Shown in pieces: positions 25,013 through 33,147 of a stretch of 34,257 bases of DNA (the first letter of the stretch is position 1; every line of letters begins with the position of its first letter). The position numbers and the translations under genes were made by a program. The stretch comes from JABIDZ01 sp964402905 (lineage in GTDB: Archaea; Iainarchaeota; Iainarchaeia; Iainarchaeales; JAAZKV01): contig CAYODU010000004.1 in assembly GCA_964402905.1 (NCBI GenBank), forward strand, positions 1 to 34,257, given 5' to 3'. The notes under the pieces are model-generated. The model was not told the origin of the DNA and did no database searches. It saw only the letters and a list, made by a program, of their open reading frames with translations.

Positions 25013-25807
25013 ATGACTTTTAACAATTCTGTTTTGCTTATAATAAAGCAGAACACTGGACTTGACTATAATGACTTATTTGCGAGAATAGTTTCGCGTT
25101 ACAAAAATCCTTCTTCTGCAAACTCAGCGCTTAGTCGTGCACTAAAAAATCTTGTTTCTTTTGGTTTGATAAAAAAAGAAGGTAATAACTTATTTATTAC
25201 TGATAAGGGTTCTGCCTCAATAAGCATTGAAATGAAAGAAAAACTCGTTCTTAAATTAAATGAATCAATGAAAAAACCTTTACCTAATATTGAAGAAATA
25301 ATAAAACTTTTGATTGTTTTGTCTCAGCGGGCAGCACAAAGCCCGGAACTTTTGAGTAATGCAAAAGAAAATGCTTCTTTTACAATAAAAGATGTTGAAG
25401 ATGTGAGAGCTAAGATAAAGGAGAGGCGAATTTATCTTAAAAAAATGAGTTTGTTACTTAAGGTACAAGAAGAAAAGTTGAGGGAACTTGATTTTAATGA
25501 TTCTATCCAAGTGACTTTTGATGAAATGCTAGTTGAAAAAATAGTTTCTTTTTCTGTAAATGATAAGCTTGTTTTAGAAACGCGTGACAGCGAATTAGAA
25601 AGATTAATTCCGCAGATATGGAGAAAACAGAGTGAATATGTTGTTGAAAAAGAAAATATTGGACAGTTATGCAAAATTCTATTAGAAAAACAATTGTTTA
25701 AAGCGAATATTTATTTTTCCGGAATAAAAATTAATGTTAATAATACTAAAGCAAATTGCTTTGCTTCTTATAAAACACTAAAAAAGTTTTTTGGAGAAAA
25801 AAAGTAG
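25013..25807 (+). CDS. Winged-helix DNA-binding-type protein, unknown
   Basis: 264 residues. Residues 1-70 look like a winged helix: a helix pair (LLIIKQNTGLDYNDLFARIV), a recognition-like helix (NSALSRALKNLVSFGLIKKEG) and a wing (NNLFITDKGSASI). The rest is helical and charged (about 75-175), then mixed strand/helix with no recognised domain. It may regulate transcription or bind DNA structurally. It converges on the HerA-like gene with only 26 nt between their stop codons. Confidence 0.7.
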   Translation: MTFNNSVLLIIKQNTGLDYNDLFARIVSRYKNPSSANSALSRALKNLVSFGLIKKEGNNLFITDKGSASISIEMKEKLVLKLNESMKKPLPNIEEIIKLLIVLSQRAAQSPELLSNAKENASFTIKDVEDVRAKIKERRIYLKKMSLLLKVQEEKLRELDFNDSIQVTFDEMLVEKIVSFSVNDKLVLETRDSELERLIPQIWRKQSEYVVEKENIGQLCKILLEKQLFKANIYFSGIKINVNNTKANCFASYKTLKKFFGEKK

Positions 25808-25833
25808 GGCAATGAGATAATGATTCTTTATTT

Positions 25834-28800
25834 TTAGGCTATTCTATTTCCGTTAATGCCCTCTATTATTTCTGTTCTTTCTTCACCGGTTTTTTTCTTT
25901 AGTACACCTTCCCATATTGGAATGAATAGGTGAGTAATTTCTTTTACTGTAATATTTCCCCACATTTTTTTAATAAGTTCAGCTGCTTCTTTTTCCTGGA
26001 TTTTTGGTTGTATTAGTACTGCACTCTCAACCTCAGTTATTGGGCGTCTTCCTATGCTTGGCATTATTGCATGTAACGGGCTTTTTGGTAAATCGAATTT
26101 AGCTGTAAGATAATACAAGTCATCTTCTTTTTGTTTCATTCCAACAACAATCTTTTTCTCGATTAGTTTGTCAAGAACTCTTTTTGCATTACCCTTTTCC
26201 ATTTCAAGTAACTTGGCGATTTGTTCTAGATTCATTTTCTTTTCAAGCATTTTAATTACTTTGATTTCACTTTCACTAAGTTCAAGCATCTTATCAAGCC
26301 CACGACTCTCAACGATTTTTCCGTTAATATCATGGATAAATTCTCCTGTTAAAGAATTAATGTATGCTTCTCCTAATTGGAAAGCATCTTTTTGTGAAAA
26401 ATAATTGTATTTTATTTTGTATAACACCCCGTACTTTAGTGTTAGCCTATCGAGTATTTCTTCTTCTCCAAAAAAGCCAAGCTTCTTTTTTAATCTCAAA
26501 TTCGCAAGTAATTTTCTTGCGTTTGCTTCATCAATATTTCCCTTTAGTGCAGTTAACTCTACTCTTGTTTCATAAGATGCTTCTGTTTCGCCCACTTCTT
26601 TTTTACCAACTTTAATTTCTTTTTCTCCACTTTCAATAGATTCTTCGGTTTCATCTATCGCTGTTTCCTCTTCTAATTCTTCTTTTACTCCTGGAGCATA
26701 AATTCTTTCTTCATCAATATTAATTCCTTTTTCTCTTAGCGCACTCAAAATATCTTCTAATTTAACATTCTTTTTGTAAGTGTTGTTTAGTGTTTCAAGT
26801 GTTTGTTCTAAACTCTCAATTGAAATGCTAGGATCTTTTTCTAGTTGTCTTAGAACAATACTTGCTCCAAGAACCTCAACTTGGTTTTGATCAAGTTCGT
26901 GTTTTACCTCACTTGTTTCAGCATCTCTTCCTTCGTGCTGAGACATTCTTGGGCGTATCCCCATTACAAATGCTCTTGTAGTTGTTTCTTGTCTGTCTCC
27001 GGTTAAAGCAATTCCAACTGGCATTGTCTTAATGAAATTTGGTTTCTTGTATTGTGCAGGAAGAATAGCTGGAGTTCTTTTGTAAATACTTTTTATATCA
27101 TCATCAAAAACAAGTTTGTGAACCATTATTATGTCTAGCTGGCTTAGTACTCTTGAATCAATTGCACTTGGTTGCTGTGTAGCAAAAACTAGTGAACATC
27201 CCGGTCTTCTTCCTTGTTTAACATACTCTACAAGCGCACTACTTGCCGGTGTCTTTTGATTTCCCCCAGGAATAAGTGTGTGTGCTTCATCCAAAAAAAG
27301 CCATGTTGGTGGAACATTTAATTCAACTAAATCTTCCATAGTTGTTTCAGCAAATTTTCCTGCAGCTTCTCTTCTTGTACTTAATTTTCTTGCAGCTAAT
27401 AATCTTCTTGAAAGAATTCCTATTACAAGTGCACTAACATTATCCTCTAAAAAACTAGTGTCAAGAATAGTCATTTGTCCTGCTCTTGAAAGCATACTTA
27501 GCGGAGTTCCTTTTTCATCAAATATTCCCCAGTGCTTTGCAGCATCAAATCTTGAAGCGAGGGCTCTGATTGAATCAGCTTTGTATCCTCTTTCTCTATC
27601 ATTTAATTCTGCATCATGTTCAAAACAACTTATTAGGTCTTCTAAAGAAAAAGTATTTTCTTTTCCTCTAACAGTTTTTGCGTTTTCATCAGTATAACCG
27701 GTTTTTACTTTTGCAATCCCTTTTTCCATTAAAAGTCCTGTCGGAGAAAATCTGTCAATACCAAAAGTTAGGCACCAATCCTCTGCTGTGAGCAAAGCAG
27801 GCTGAATAGAAAAAGTTGCATCATAAGTACTCTTTGGAACACTCGAACGCATTCCAACTGGAATGAATACTTTAATGTTATCAAGTCCCCTTGGCATCAA
27901 ATCCCATTTGGCCAAGAGCTCAAGTTCTTTTTCTTCTTTGTTTGGATGTTTCATTGACCAGAAAACACCTATTGGATCAACAACAACTATTCCAACATTC
28001 TTATTTTTTATTGCAAGTTCCTCGGCTATTACTCCTAGCACATAACTTTTTCCGCTTCCTCTTGCACCACAAACAAATACAACGTGTGGATTTAATCCAT
28101 CTAAATAAACATTTTTGTCTTTTAACGATTCTTCGTTAACTCTTCCAAGAAATAATCCCGCTTCTTCACCATAATTTTTCAAAACACTTTTTTTTCTTCC
28201 AATGAAAGCATTTCCTTGTTCACTCATTAAAAAGTCTAGTTTTGGTTTTACCTCACTTTCATTAAAGACTTCTTTTGTATTCTCTTCCAGAACTTTTTCT
28301 GAATTAACTTCTTCGTTTTTAATTTTTTCACTTTCAATGCGAAGCTTTTCAGTTTCTTCTTTTGAAATACCCTCTTCTTTTGTTCCATGCTCTTTCAATA
28401 AGTAATCAGCTAAATCATCATGTTCATCAACAGCAGCTTTATTTGCTTTATTTTTTATCACAGTTTTGATAATATTTTTTTCAATAGGATTAATAGTAGA
28501 AAAAGTTGGTTCCTCTTCGAATTCTTCTTCATCTTGACTAACTTTTAAATCAAGTTTTCCGCTAGTTCTTTTTTGTTTCAAACCACTTTCAATGCTTTTC
28601 TCCATGCCATCTTTTACTATTTCATTGTAATTGCTTTTCTTTTTACCAAATTTTTTATCCTTTATTTTTTCTTTAACCTTATCTTTTTTTTCTTTGTCCT
28701 CTTCACTCACTTCCAAAAATAATTCTGGTTCTTTTTCTTCACTCTCACTTTCTTCTTCGATTAATTCGTCTTCATCTTCGTCGTCTTCTTTATTTTCTTT

Positions 28801-28983
28801 TTCTACTGACTTATTTTTTTGTTTTTCTTTTAGTTCATTAGCTTTCTCTTCTAAACGTTTTCTTGCAGCCTTTTTCTCGTCATCTTCACCAAAAACGTCG
28901 TCGAACATGTCCTTGCTCGTATCGATACTAGTTTCTACCCTGTCGTTATCGTAAATTGAATCATCTTCAGCCAAAAAGCTCAC
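25834..28983 (-). CDS. HerA/FtsK-type ATPase with long acidic N-terminus and C-terminal winged helix
   Basis: 1049 residues from the GTG at 28983; the next in-frame ATG is 26 codons on. A TATA-like ATTTATATTAAAA (about 29008-29022) fits the GTG start. Residues 1-270 are low-complexity, acidic and lysine-rich. The ATPase core has Walker A GARGSGKS (306-313) and Walker B LFLDEAH (D565-E566), then the TQQPSAID segment typical of HerA/VirB4-like motors. Residues about 930-985 form a winged helix (LEQIAKLLEMEKGNAKRVLDKL), followed by a conserved-looking C-terminal domain. HerA pumps DNA with NurA in end resection; no NurA or Mre11 is nearby, so a different role is possible. Confidence 0.88.
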   Translation of the reverse strand: MSFLAEDDSIYDNDRVETSIDTSKDMFDDVFGEDDEKKAARKRLEEKANELKEKQKNKSVEKENKEDDEDEDELIEEESESEEKEPELFLEVSEEDKEKKDKVKEKIKDKKFGKKKSNYNEIVKDGMEKSIESGLKQKRTSGKLDLKVSQDEEEFEEEPTFSTINPIEKNIIKTVIKNKANKAAVDEHDDLADYLLKEHGTKEEGISKEETEKLRIESEKIKNEEVNSEKVLEENTKEVFNESEVKPKLDFLMSEQGNAFIGRKKSVLKNYGEEAGLFLGRVNEESLKDKNVYLDGLNPHVVFVCGARGSGKSYVLGVIAEELAIKNKNVGIVVVDPIGVFWSMKHPNKEEKELELLAKWDLMPRGLDNIKVFIPVGMRSSVPKSTYDATFSIQPALLTAEDWCLTFGIDRFSPTGLLMEKGIAKVKTGYTDENAKTVRGKENTFSLEDLISCFEHDAELNDRERGYKADSIRALASRFDAAKHWGIFDEKGTPLSMLSRAGQMTILDTSFLEDNVSALVIGILSRRLLAARKLSTRREAAGKFAETTMEDLVELNVPPTWLFLDEAHTLIPGGNQKTPASSALVEYVKQGRRPGCSLVFATQQPSAIDSRVLSQLDIIMVHKLVFDDDIKSIYKRTPAILPAQYKKPNFIKTMPVGIALTGDRQETTTRAFVMGIRPRMSQHEGRDAETSEVKHELDQNQVEVLGASIVLRQLEKDPSISIESLEQTLETLNNTYKKNVKLEDILSALREKGINIDEERIYAPGVKEELEEETAIDETEESIESGEKEIKVGKKEVGETEASYETRVELTALKGNIDEANARKLLANLRLKKKLGFFGEEEILDRLTLKYGVLYKIKYNYFSQKDAFQLGEAYINSLTGEFIHDINGKIVESRGLDKMLELSESEIKVIKMLEKKMNLEQIAKLLEMEKGNAKRVLDKLIEKKIVVGMKQKEDDLYYLTAKFDLPKSPLHAIMPSIGRRPITEVESAVLIQPKIQEKEAAELIKKMWGNITVKEITHLFIPIWEGVLKKKTGEERTEIIEGINGNRIA

Positions 28984-29093
28984 TCTCTTCCAATGATAAA
29001 TAGAGAGTTATTTTAATATAAATAGTTATTCTTCAAGAAATTAGACTGTGATATGGTCTAATCATCATTTTCAAACAAAAAATCGTTCGAGTT

Positions 29094-29108
29094 AGCTTTT
29101 TAAAAAGA
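29094..29108 (-). other. Palindromic TATA element (AGCTTTTTAAAAAGA on the plus strand) near candidate RNA 2
   Basis: The sequence AGCTTTTTAAAAAGA is close to palindromic, so on its own it could direct transcription either way. In the plus direction it lies about 26 nt before the candidate RNA 2. In the minus direction it lies over 100 nt from the HerA-like start and is unlikely to serve it. Confidence 0.35.
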
Positions 29109-29126
29109 TTGTAAAAAAATAATATC

Positions 29127-29253
29127 GTGTTGGGAGTTAACTCAATGAAGCGATGCTTTGTTGAGATTGCAAAACACATTGTTTTGCGATGGGGAGACGA
29201 GTCATACCTCATAGAGGTTCCCTGGCTTGTCTCTTCTTACATTTATCTAATTT
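29127..29253 (+). ncRNA. Candidate structured non-coding RNA 2
   Basis: Three consecutive hairpins are visible. P1 is CTCAATGAAGC / GCTTTGTTGAG (29141-29165, 3-nt loop, two wobbles), P2 is ATTGCAAAAC / GTTTTGCGAT (29166-29190, 5-nt loop) and P3 is GAGACGAG / CTTGTCTC (29194-29233) holding an inner stem ACCTC-ATA-GAGGT (29206-29218). An ACA occurs at 29239-29241 soon after P3. A TATA box (29094-29108) precedes it and a run of six T (29250-29255) follows. No protein frame explains it. It fills most of the 282-nt gap between the HerA-like and CYTH genes. P3 shares a short core with candidate RNA 1. An H/ACA guide RNA is possible, but no kink-turn is seen. Confidence 0.55.
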
Positions 29254-29265
29254 TTTAAAAAGCTT

Positions 29266-29907
29266 TTACTCAAGAACAAAGGTTTTTTCTGTGTTATAGT
29301 ATTCGTCCCAGTGTTTGATGTAATAAGCAAACATTCTTTCAAGCCTTTCTGGAGCAAGTTCTTCTAAATCAAATTCTTTTAACAAAGAATATATTTTTTC
29401 TTTTGCTTGTGGAACCTTTTCTTCTGAATCAACCATTATCTCAAATTCGGATATGTAACCATATCCAGCATTTTTGTCAATTGTTATAGCAACATTGTCT
29501 CTTCTAAATTCTTCTCTTTCTCTTGACCACTTGGCTTGGTACTCGCAACCAACAGAAAGCAGTAATTCATCTAATTCATTAATACTCAAATCAAATTTTT
29601 GTTCTATTTCGTGTCTTGTCCTACCATTTGTACTAGTAGTATCATCAATTGAAGCTTTGAGAATTAAAAAAGTGTTTTTTTCATTGTAGCGAGTACGCAC
29701 AGCTAAATCAGTACTCTGAATTATTTTATCAAATAATTCTTTGTCTTCTATAAAATCAATTAGCTTTTCCCTAAAATCTTTCCTAGACGGAACAATAAAA
29801 TAATGGTTTATTTGTTTTGATGAACTAATTGGCGCAGGAAGTTTTTTTCTTAATTTTTCTGCAAATTCCGCTTCTCCTAAAAGTGATTTAATTTCAACTT
29901 CAATCAT
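29266..29907 (-). CDS. CYTH-domain phosphohydrolase/cyclase-like protein
   Basis: 213 residues from the ATG at 29907, preceded by GGGGTG. The ExExK motif of CYTH proteins is at E3-V-E5-I-K7. Further strands of the triphosphate tunnel follow: VRTRYN, LILKASIDD, RHEIEQKFD, WSREREEFRRDNVAITID, and the late acidic strand SEFEIMVDSEE. CYTH enzymes act on triphosphates (thiamine triphosphate, inorganic triphosphate, or ATP to cAMP); the archaeal class IV cyclase-like group is nearest by eye. It is a single gene and its substrate is unknown. Confidence 0.88.
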   Translation of the reverse strand: MIEVEIKSLLGEAEFAEKLRKKLPAPISSSKQINHYFIVPSRKDFREKLIDFIEDKELFDKIIQSTDLAVRTRYNEKNTFLILKASIDDTTSTNGRTRHEIEQKFDLSINELDELLLSVGCEYQAKWSREREEFRRDNVAITIDKNAGYGYISEFEIMVDSEEKVPQAKEKIYSLLKEFDLEELAPERLERMFAYYIKHWDEYYNTEKTFVLE

Positions 29908-30008
29908 ATAAACTGCACCCCCCAAAGAGTTTTTTATATAGGCAAGTAGTAAATGCTTTTAATAATGCTTTTTTAACCACTTATTTTTTTCTTATAACCT
30001 AGAGAAAA

Positions 30009-30021
30009 ACTTTATAAAGAC
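30009..30021 (+). promoter_or_regulatory. TATA box of tRNA-Ser
   Basis: ACTTTATAAAGAC is centred about 26 nt before the mature 5' end of the tRNA at 30041. Confidence 0.65.
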
Positions 30022-30040
30022 TCTCAAATCAAATATTTCT

Positions 30041-30207
30041 GCGGAGTTGGCAGAGTGGTCAAATGCGCCCGCCTTGAGGCAACCTTTTTTCTTTTGAAAA
30101 AGAAAAAGTGTTCTTATCCCAAAAAGAAAACTTTTTGTGGAAAAGAATTGTGTTGCGTGCTAGCGGGTTCCCTACCGGGAGCGGGGGTTCAAATCCCTCA
30201 CTCCGCG
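30041..30207 (+). tRNA. tRNA-Ser(UGA) with an 83-nt intron
   Basis: The acceptor stem GCGGAGT pairs with ACTCCGC, and the discriminator is G73, as in serine tRNAs. The anticodon stem CCCGC/GCGGG frames T34-G35-A36 (30075-30077). The variable arm is long (TCCC-TACC-GGGA), and the T arm GGGGG-TTCAAAT-CCCTC is normal. Exons are 30041-30078 and 30162-30207. The intron, 30079-30161, lies after position 37. At the splice site an archaeal bulge-helix-bulge is seen: bulges AGG and CTA, a central helix CTTG/CGTG with one T-T mismatch, and an inner helix CAAC/GTTG. The 3' CCA is not encoded. Confidence 0.93.
30079..30161 (+). other. tRNA-Ser intron
   Basis: 83 nt inserted between positions 37 and 38. 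It contains a perfect hairpin CAAAAAG-AAAA-CTTTTTG and an A/T-rich pairing near its 5' end. Boundaries are set by the bulge-helix-bulge. No protein is encoded. Confidence 0.85.
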
Positions 30208-30322
30208 TTTTCTTTTGGTTATATGTAGCTATAATTTCTGGACTACTTTTTCTAGTTTTGCAATGACCAAACGATTTGCTCCTGCACAATTTTCAATTGT
30301 GCTTAATGACTTTCAAATTCTT

Positions 30323-30751
30323 TTACTTTTTTTCCCATTCTTCGATAGGTCCTTTTGTTCTGTAAAAAATAGGGTTTAATTCAACTTCGCTTATCTTATT
30401 GAATTCAGAAAACTTTTTCTTGTCGCGCAAAAAAAGCTTTTTTCCAAGATGTTTTTCTTCATGTTTTATTTGACCGTAAGTAACTGTAATTTTTTGTTTT
30501 AATTTATAGTATTTGCATTTGCTTCTGTCAAAAGAATAGCCTCTTTTGTTTGCTTCTATCCAGACAAAAAACAGGTAAGTATTGATTGCTTTTAGTGGCT
30601 CTTTGCTTTCTTTGAATCTTTGTAGTTGTGGGTGTTTAGTATAACCCTTTGTTTTTCCTTGCAAAACCTTTTTTGCTAGGAGAGCTTCTCTCCACAAAGC
30701 AACTATTCCTTTTGAATCCAAGTATTTTGGATGAATGCTCCATATTCTCAT
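30323..30751 (-). CDS. Pyrimidine-dimer DNA glycosylase family protein
   Basis: 142 residues. The N-terminus MRIWSIHPKYLDSKGIVALWREALLAKKVL, followed by GKTKGYTKHPQLQRF, is the signature of the cellular endonuclease V/pyrimidine-dimer glycosylase family. The middle (YLFFVWIEANKRGYSFDR) also fits. Such enzymes start repair of UV photoproducts. The T4 enzyme uses the N-terminal amine of Thr2; here residue 2 is Arg, as in the cellular branch, so activity is less certain. A TATA-like AATATAAAAC (about 30770-30781) lies about 25 nt upstream, suggesting leaderless transcription. Confidence 0.82.
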   Translation of the reverse strand: MRIWSIHPKYLDSKGIVALWREALLAKKVLQGKTKGYTKHPQLQRFKESKEPLKAINTYLFFVWIEANKRGYSFDRSKCKYYKLKQKITVTYGQIKHEEKHLGKKLFLRDKKKFSEFNKISEVELNPIFYRTKGPIEEWEKK

Positions 30752-30861
30752 ACAAAGAAATTAGAAAAAATGTTTTATATTCGTTTTCTTTTTTTTGATT
30801 CTAAAACAGTTTTTGTTGGCATTGCTAAAAGTCCTTTTTTGCCCAAAACCCCCCAAAAGCT

Positions 30862-30873
30862 GGTTTATAAAAC
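30862..30873 (+). promoter_or_regulatory. TATA box of the DEAD-box helicase gene
   Basis: GGTTTATAAAAC is 22-27 nt before the ATG at 30889. That ATG would then be at or near the 5' end of the message; the ATG at 30913 would have a leader of about 20 nt. Confidence 0.55.
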
Positions 30874-30888
30874 TATTTATGGCATTTT

Positions 30889-32571
30889 ATGTATATACTT
30901 GGATTTGAATATATGAAATTTAGTGAGTTTAAATTAAACGAAAAACTGCTTAAATCGGTTGAAGAAATTGGTTTTGTTGAGCCAACGGCTATACAAGCTA
31001 AGTGCATTCCACTTTTACTTGAAGGAAAAGATATTGTTGGACAATCTCTTACTGGTTCTGGGAAAACAGCTGCTTTTGGTTTACCAATAATGCAGAAAAT
31101 TGTTCCGGGTGCAGGAGTACAAGCACTAATTTTGACGCCCACAAGAGAGCTTTGTAGCCAAGTAACCGAGAGTTTGTTAAAAATGTCTAGGCACTGCCCA
31201 ATAAATATTGCAGGTGTTTTCGGCGGAGTTGGTTTCTACCAGCAAATAGAAGACATAAAGAACGCGGAAATTATTGTTGCTACTCCGGGAAGATTAATTG
31301 ATCACCTTGGGAGAAGAAATGTTTCTTTGCACAATGTAAAATTTATGGTGCTTGATGAAGCTGATAGAATGCTTGACATGGGTTTTGAAGATGATGTAGA
31401 AAAAATATTTGCACAGATTAGTAAGACTAGGCAAACAGCTTTGTTTAGTGCAACAATGCCGGCTTCTGCTAAAAGATTAATTAACAAGTACTTAACAAAC
31501 CCTGTAATGATTAAAGAACAATTACACGTGGATAAAGGTTTGTTAAAACAAGTTTTTTATTCAATTAATAGTGAATACAAATTTTCTCTACTAGTACACT
31601 TAATTAAAACCCAAAACACTTACTCTGCAATAGTTTTTTGTGCAACAAAGCGAATGGTTGACAAAATTTCCAAGAACATGCGTACACACGGAATAAAAGC
31701 AATGCCGATTCACGGAGACCTAACTCAAAGCAAAAGAACTCATGCGGTTGACTCACTAAAAAAAGGAAAAATTGATATTTTGGTCGCTACTGATGTAGCT
31801 GCTAGGGGGCTTGACATAAATAATATTACTCATATTTACAATTATGACGTTCCAAGAACCTCAGAAGAATATATTCACAGAATAGGGCGAACTGCTCGTG
31901 CAGGGAAAAAAGGCGAAGCAATTACTCTTGTTAGTGAAAAAGATCGTAAACAGTTTAGTGATGTTCTGAGAGACAAAAATCTTGATATTGTTCAAGAACC
32001 TGTTCCGGAATACGAAAAAATTGTTTTCAAAAAATATATGGAACAAAGGGATGAACATCGTAGTAGTAGTTCATTCCATTCAAGAAGAAGTTTTGGGCAT
32101 TCAGATGGATCTGCTCGCGGACGCAGAAGAGGCCTTGGAGATCACAGGCCAAGAAGTTTTTCTAAAGGTGATGACTTTAAAGCAAAGAATAATTATCGGG
32201 ATGGAAGTCACGCTCCAAAAACATTTTCAACTCCAAAAACATTTTCATCTAGAGAATCTTTCCATGGAGAAAAGAGTTTTGGTGGGGGTTATGGTGAACA
32301 CGCTAAAAGTAATTATGGGGCAAGTAAGCCGCGCGGTCCAGGAAATTATCCACATAAAAGCCCAAGCCAACATAGTCGTGGAAGTTATTCTCAAAAAAGT
32401 TCTTTTGGTGAAGACAATAAAAGTGATTTCAATAAAAGTAGTTTTTCTCATTCGAAAAAGTTTTCTCCACACAAACGCTTTGCTAATAAAAGAGGTCCTG
32501 CTCGCCCGCACACAAACAAACGCGGTTCTTTCAAACCAAAAAGTAGTGGACGAAGCAAAACAAGTTGGTAG
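30889..32571 (+). CDS. DEAD-box RNA helicase with long basic low-complexity tail
   Basis: 560 residues, or 552 if the ATG at 30913 (MKFSEFKL) is used, which matches the family's usual start better. Motifs are in order: the Q motif GFVEPTAIQ, TGSGKT, PTREL, TPGR, DEAD, SAT, ARGLD and HRIGRTAR. The two RecA domains end near residue 375. The last 175 residues or so are rich in Ser, Gly, Arg, Lys, Phe and His, with repeated KxFS and SRGSY-like units and few acidic residues, so probably disordered and RNA-binding. It unwinds structured RNA in ribosome assembly or mRNA turnover. Confidence 0.95.
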   Translation: MYILGFEYMKFSEFKLNEKLLKSVEEIGFVEPTAIQAKCIPLLLEGKDIVGQSLTGSGKTAAFGLPIMQKIVPGAGVQALILTPTRELCSQVTESLLKMSRHCPINIAGVFGGVGFYQQIEDIKNAEIIVATPGRLIDHLGRRNVSLHNVKFMVLDEADRMLDMGFEDDVEKIFAQISKTRQTALFSATMPASAKRLINKYLTNPVMIKEQLHVDKGLLKQVFYSINSEYKFSLLVHLIKTQNTYSAIVFCATKRMVDKISKNMRTHGIKAMPIHGDLTQSKRTHAVDSLKKGKIDILVATDVAARGLDINNITHIYNYDVPRTSEEYIHRIGRTARAGKKGEAITLVSEKDRKQFSDVLRDKNLDIVQEPVPEYEKIVFKKYMEQRDEHRSSSSFHSRRSFGHSDGSARGRRRGLGDHRPRSFSKGDDFKAKNNYRDGSHAPKTFSTPKTFSSRESFHGEKSFGGGYGEHAKSNYGASKPRGPGNYPHKSPSQHSRGSYSQKSSFGEDNKSDFNKSSFSHSKKFSPHKRFANKRGPARPHTNKRGSFKPKSSGRSKTSW

Positions 32572-32636
32572 AGAATTCAGTTAAGTCCAAAAATCTAATT
32601 TTGGTATTTTCTTTTTTTCATTTAGCATTTATTCTT

Positions 32637-33080
32637 TTATTGGAAGAATAAGAATATATTAAAAAAGAATAATTGTATTGTTTCTACGAAACCGTTTGGT
32701 GTTACTGTTATATTTCCTTGTTTTAATTGTTGTATTGCTTCGTTTTCTGGATTGTCTGAAACCAATAATTCTGTTAGTGCTGTTTCGTTTACACTAACAG
32801 TATAATTTGCTCCTTCTACATCTTCTCCGATAAGAACATTTGTTACGCTTCCATCTTCCACAGTCACTCCGTAGTGTATTTGTGTACTTTCATCAATAAC
32901 ATTTATTTTTGCTGTATTTAGTATTCCAAAAGCGCTAAGTAAATTAGAAATATTTGTATTGGGTAGTCCTGTTGCTTGTACATCAATATCAAGAACACTA
33001 TTTTCAAACATATCTTCTGCTACTGCAAAAGAAAAAATCATCATTAACGCAATTGCAACTAAAAAAATCTTCCCAATCAT
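32637..33080 (-). CDS. Secreted protein with four N-glycosylation sequons
   Basis: 147 residues from the ATG at 33080. This start is supported by a TATA-like GCTTTTTAATAA about 26 nt upstream; the in-frame ATG at 33101 is less well placed. A signal peptide (about 1-21, ending AVA) is followed by strands. Sequons N-I-S, N-Y-T, N-E-T and N-I-T are visible, which suits AglB modification. The C-terminus is an unusual hydrophobic run FFFNIFLFFQ, perhaps a membrane anchor. No family recognised. It sits between the helicase (convergent) and the surface protein upstream. Confidence 0.7.
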   Translation of the reverse strand: MIGKIFLVAIALMMIFSFAVAEDMFENSVLDIDVQATGLPNTNISNLLSAFGILNTAKINVIDESTQIHYGVTVEDGSVTNVLIGEDVEGANYTVSVNETALTELLVSDNPENEAIQQLKQGNITVTPNGFVETIQLFFFNIFLFFQ

Positions 33081-33147
33081 GTTAATACTTTCTCCCCTCA
33101 TTATTAAAAAGCTAATTGTTTTGTTATTTCCGACAAAATTCTTTTTA

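Noticed and set aside
30059..30289. A 76-codon minus-strand frame across the tRNA
   Set aside because: It lies over the tRNA-Ser gene and its intron and has no family signature or ribosome binding site.
31982..32584. A 200-codon plus-strand frame inside the helicase tail
   Set aside because: It is an alternate frame of the low-complexity helicase tail, with no start signal.
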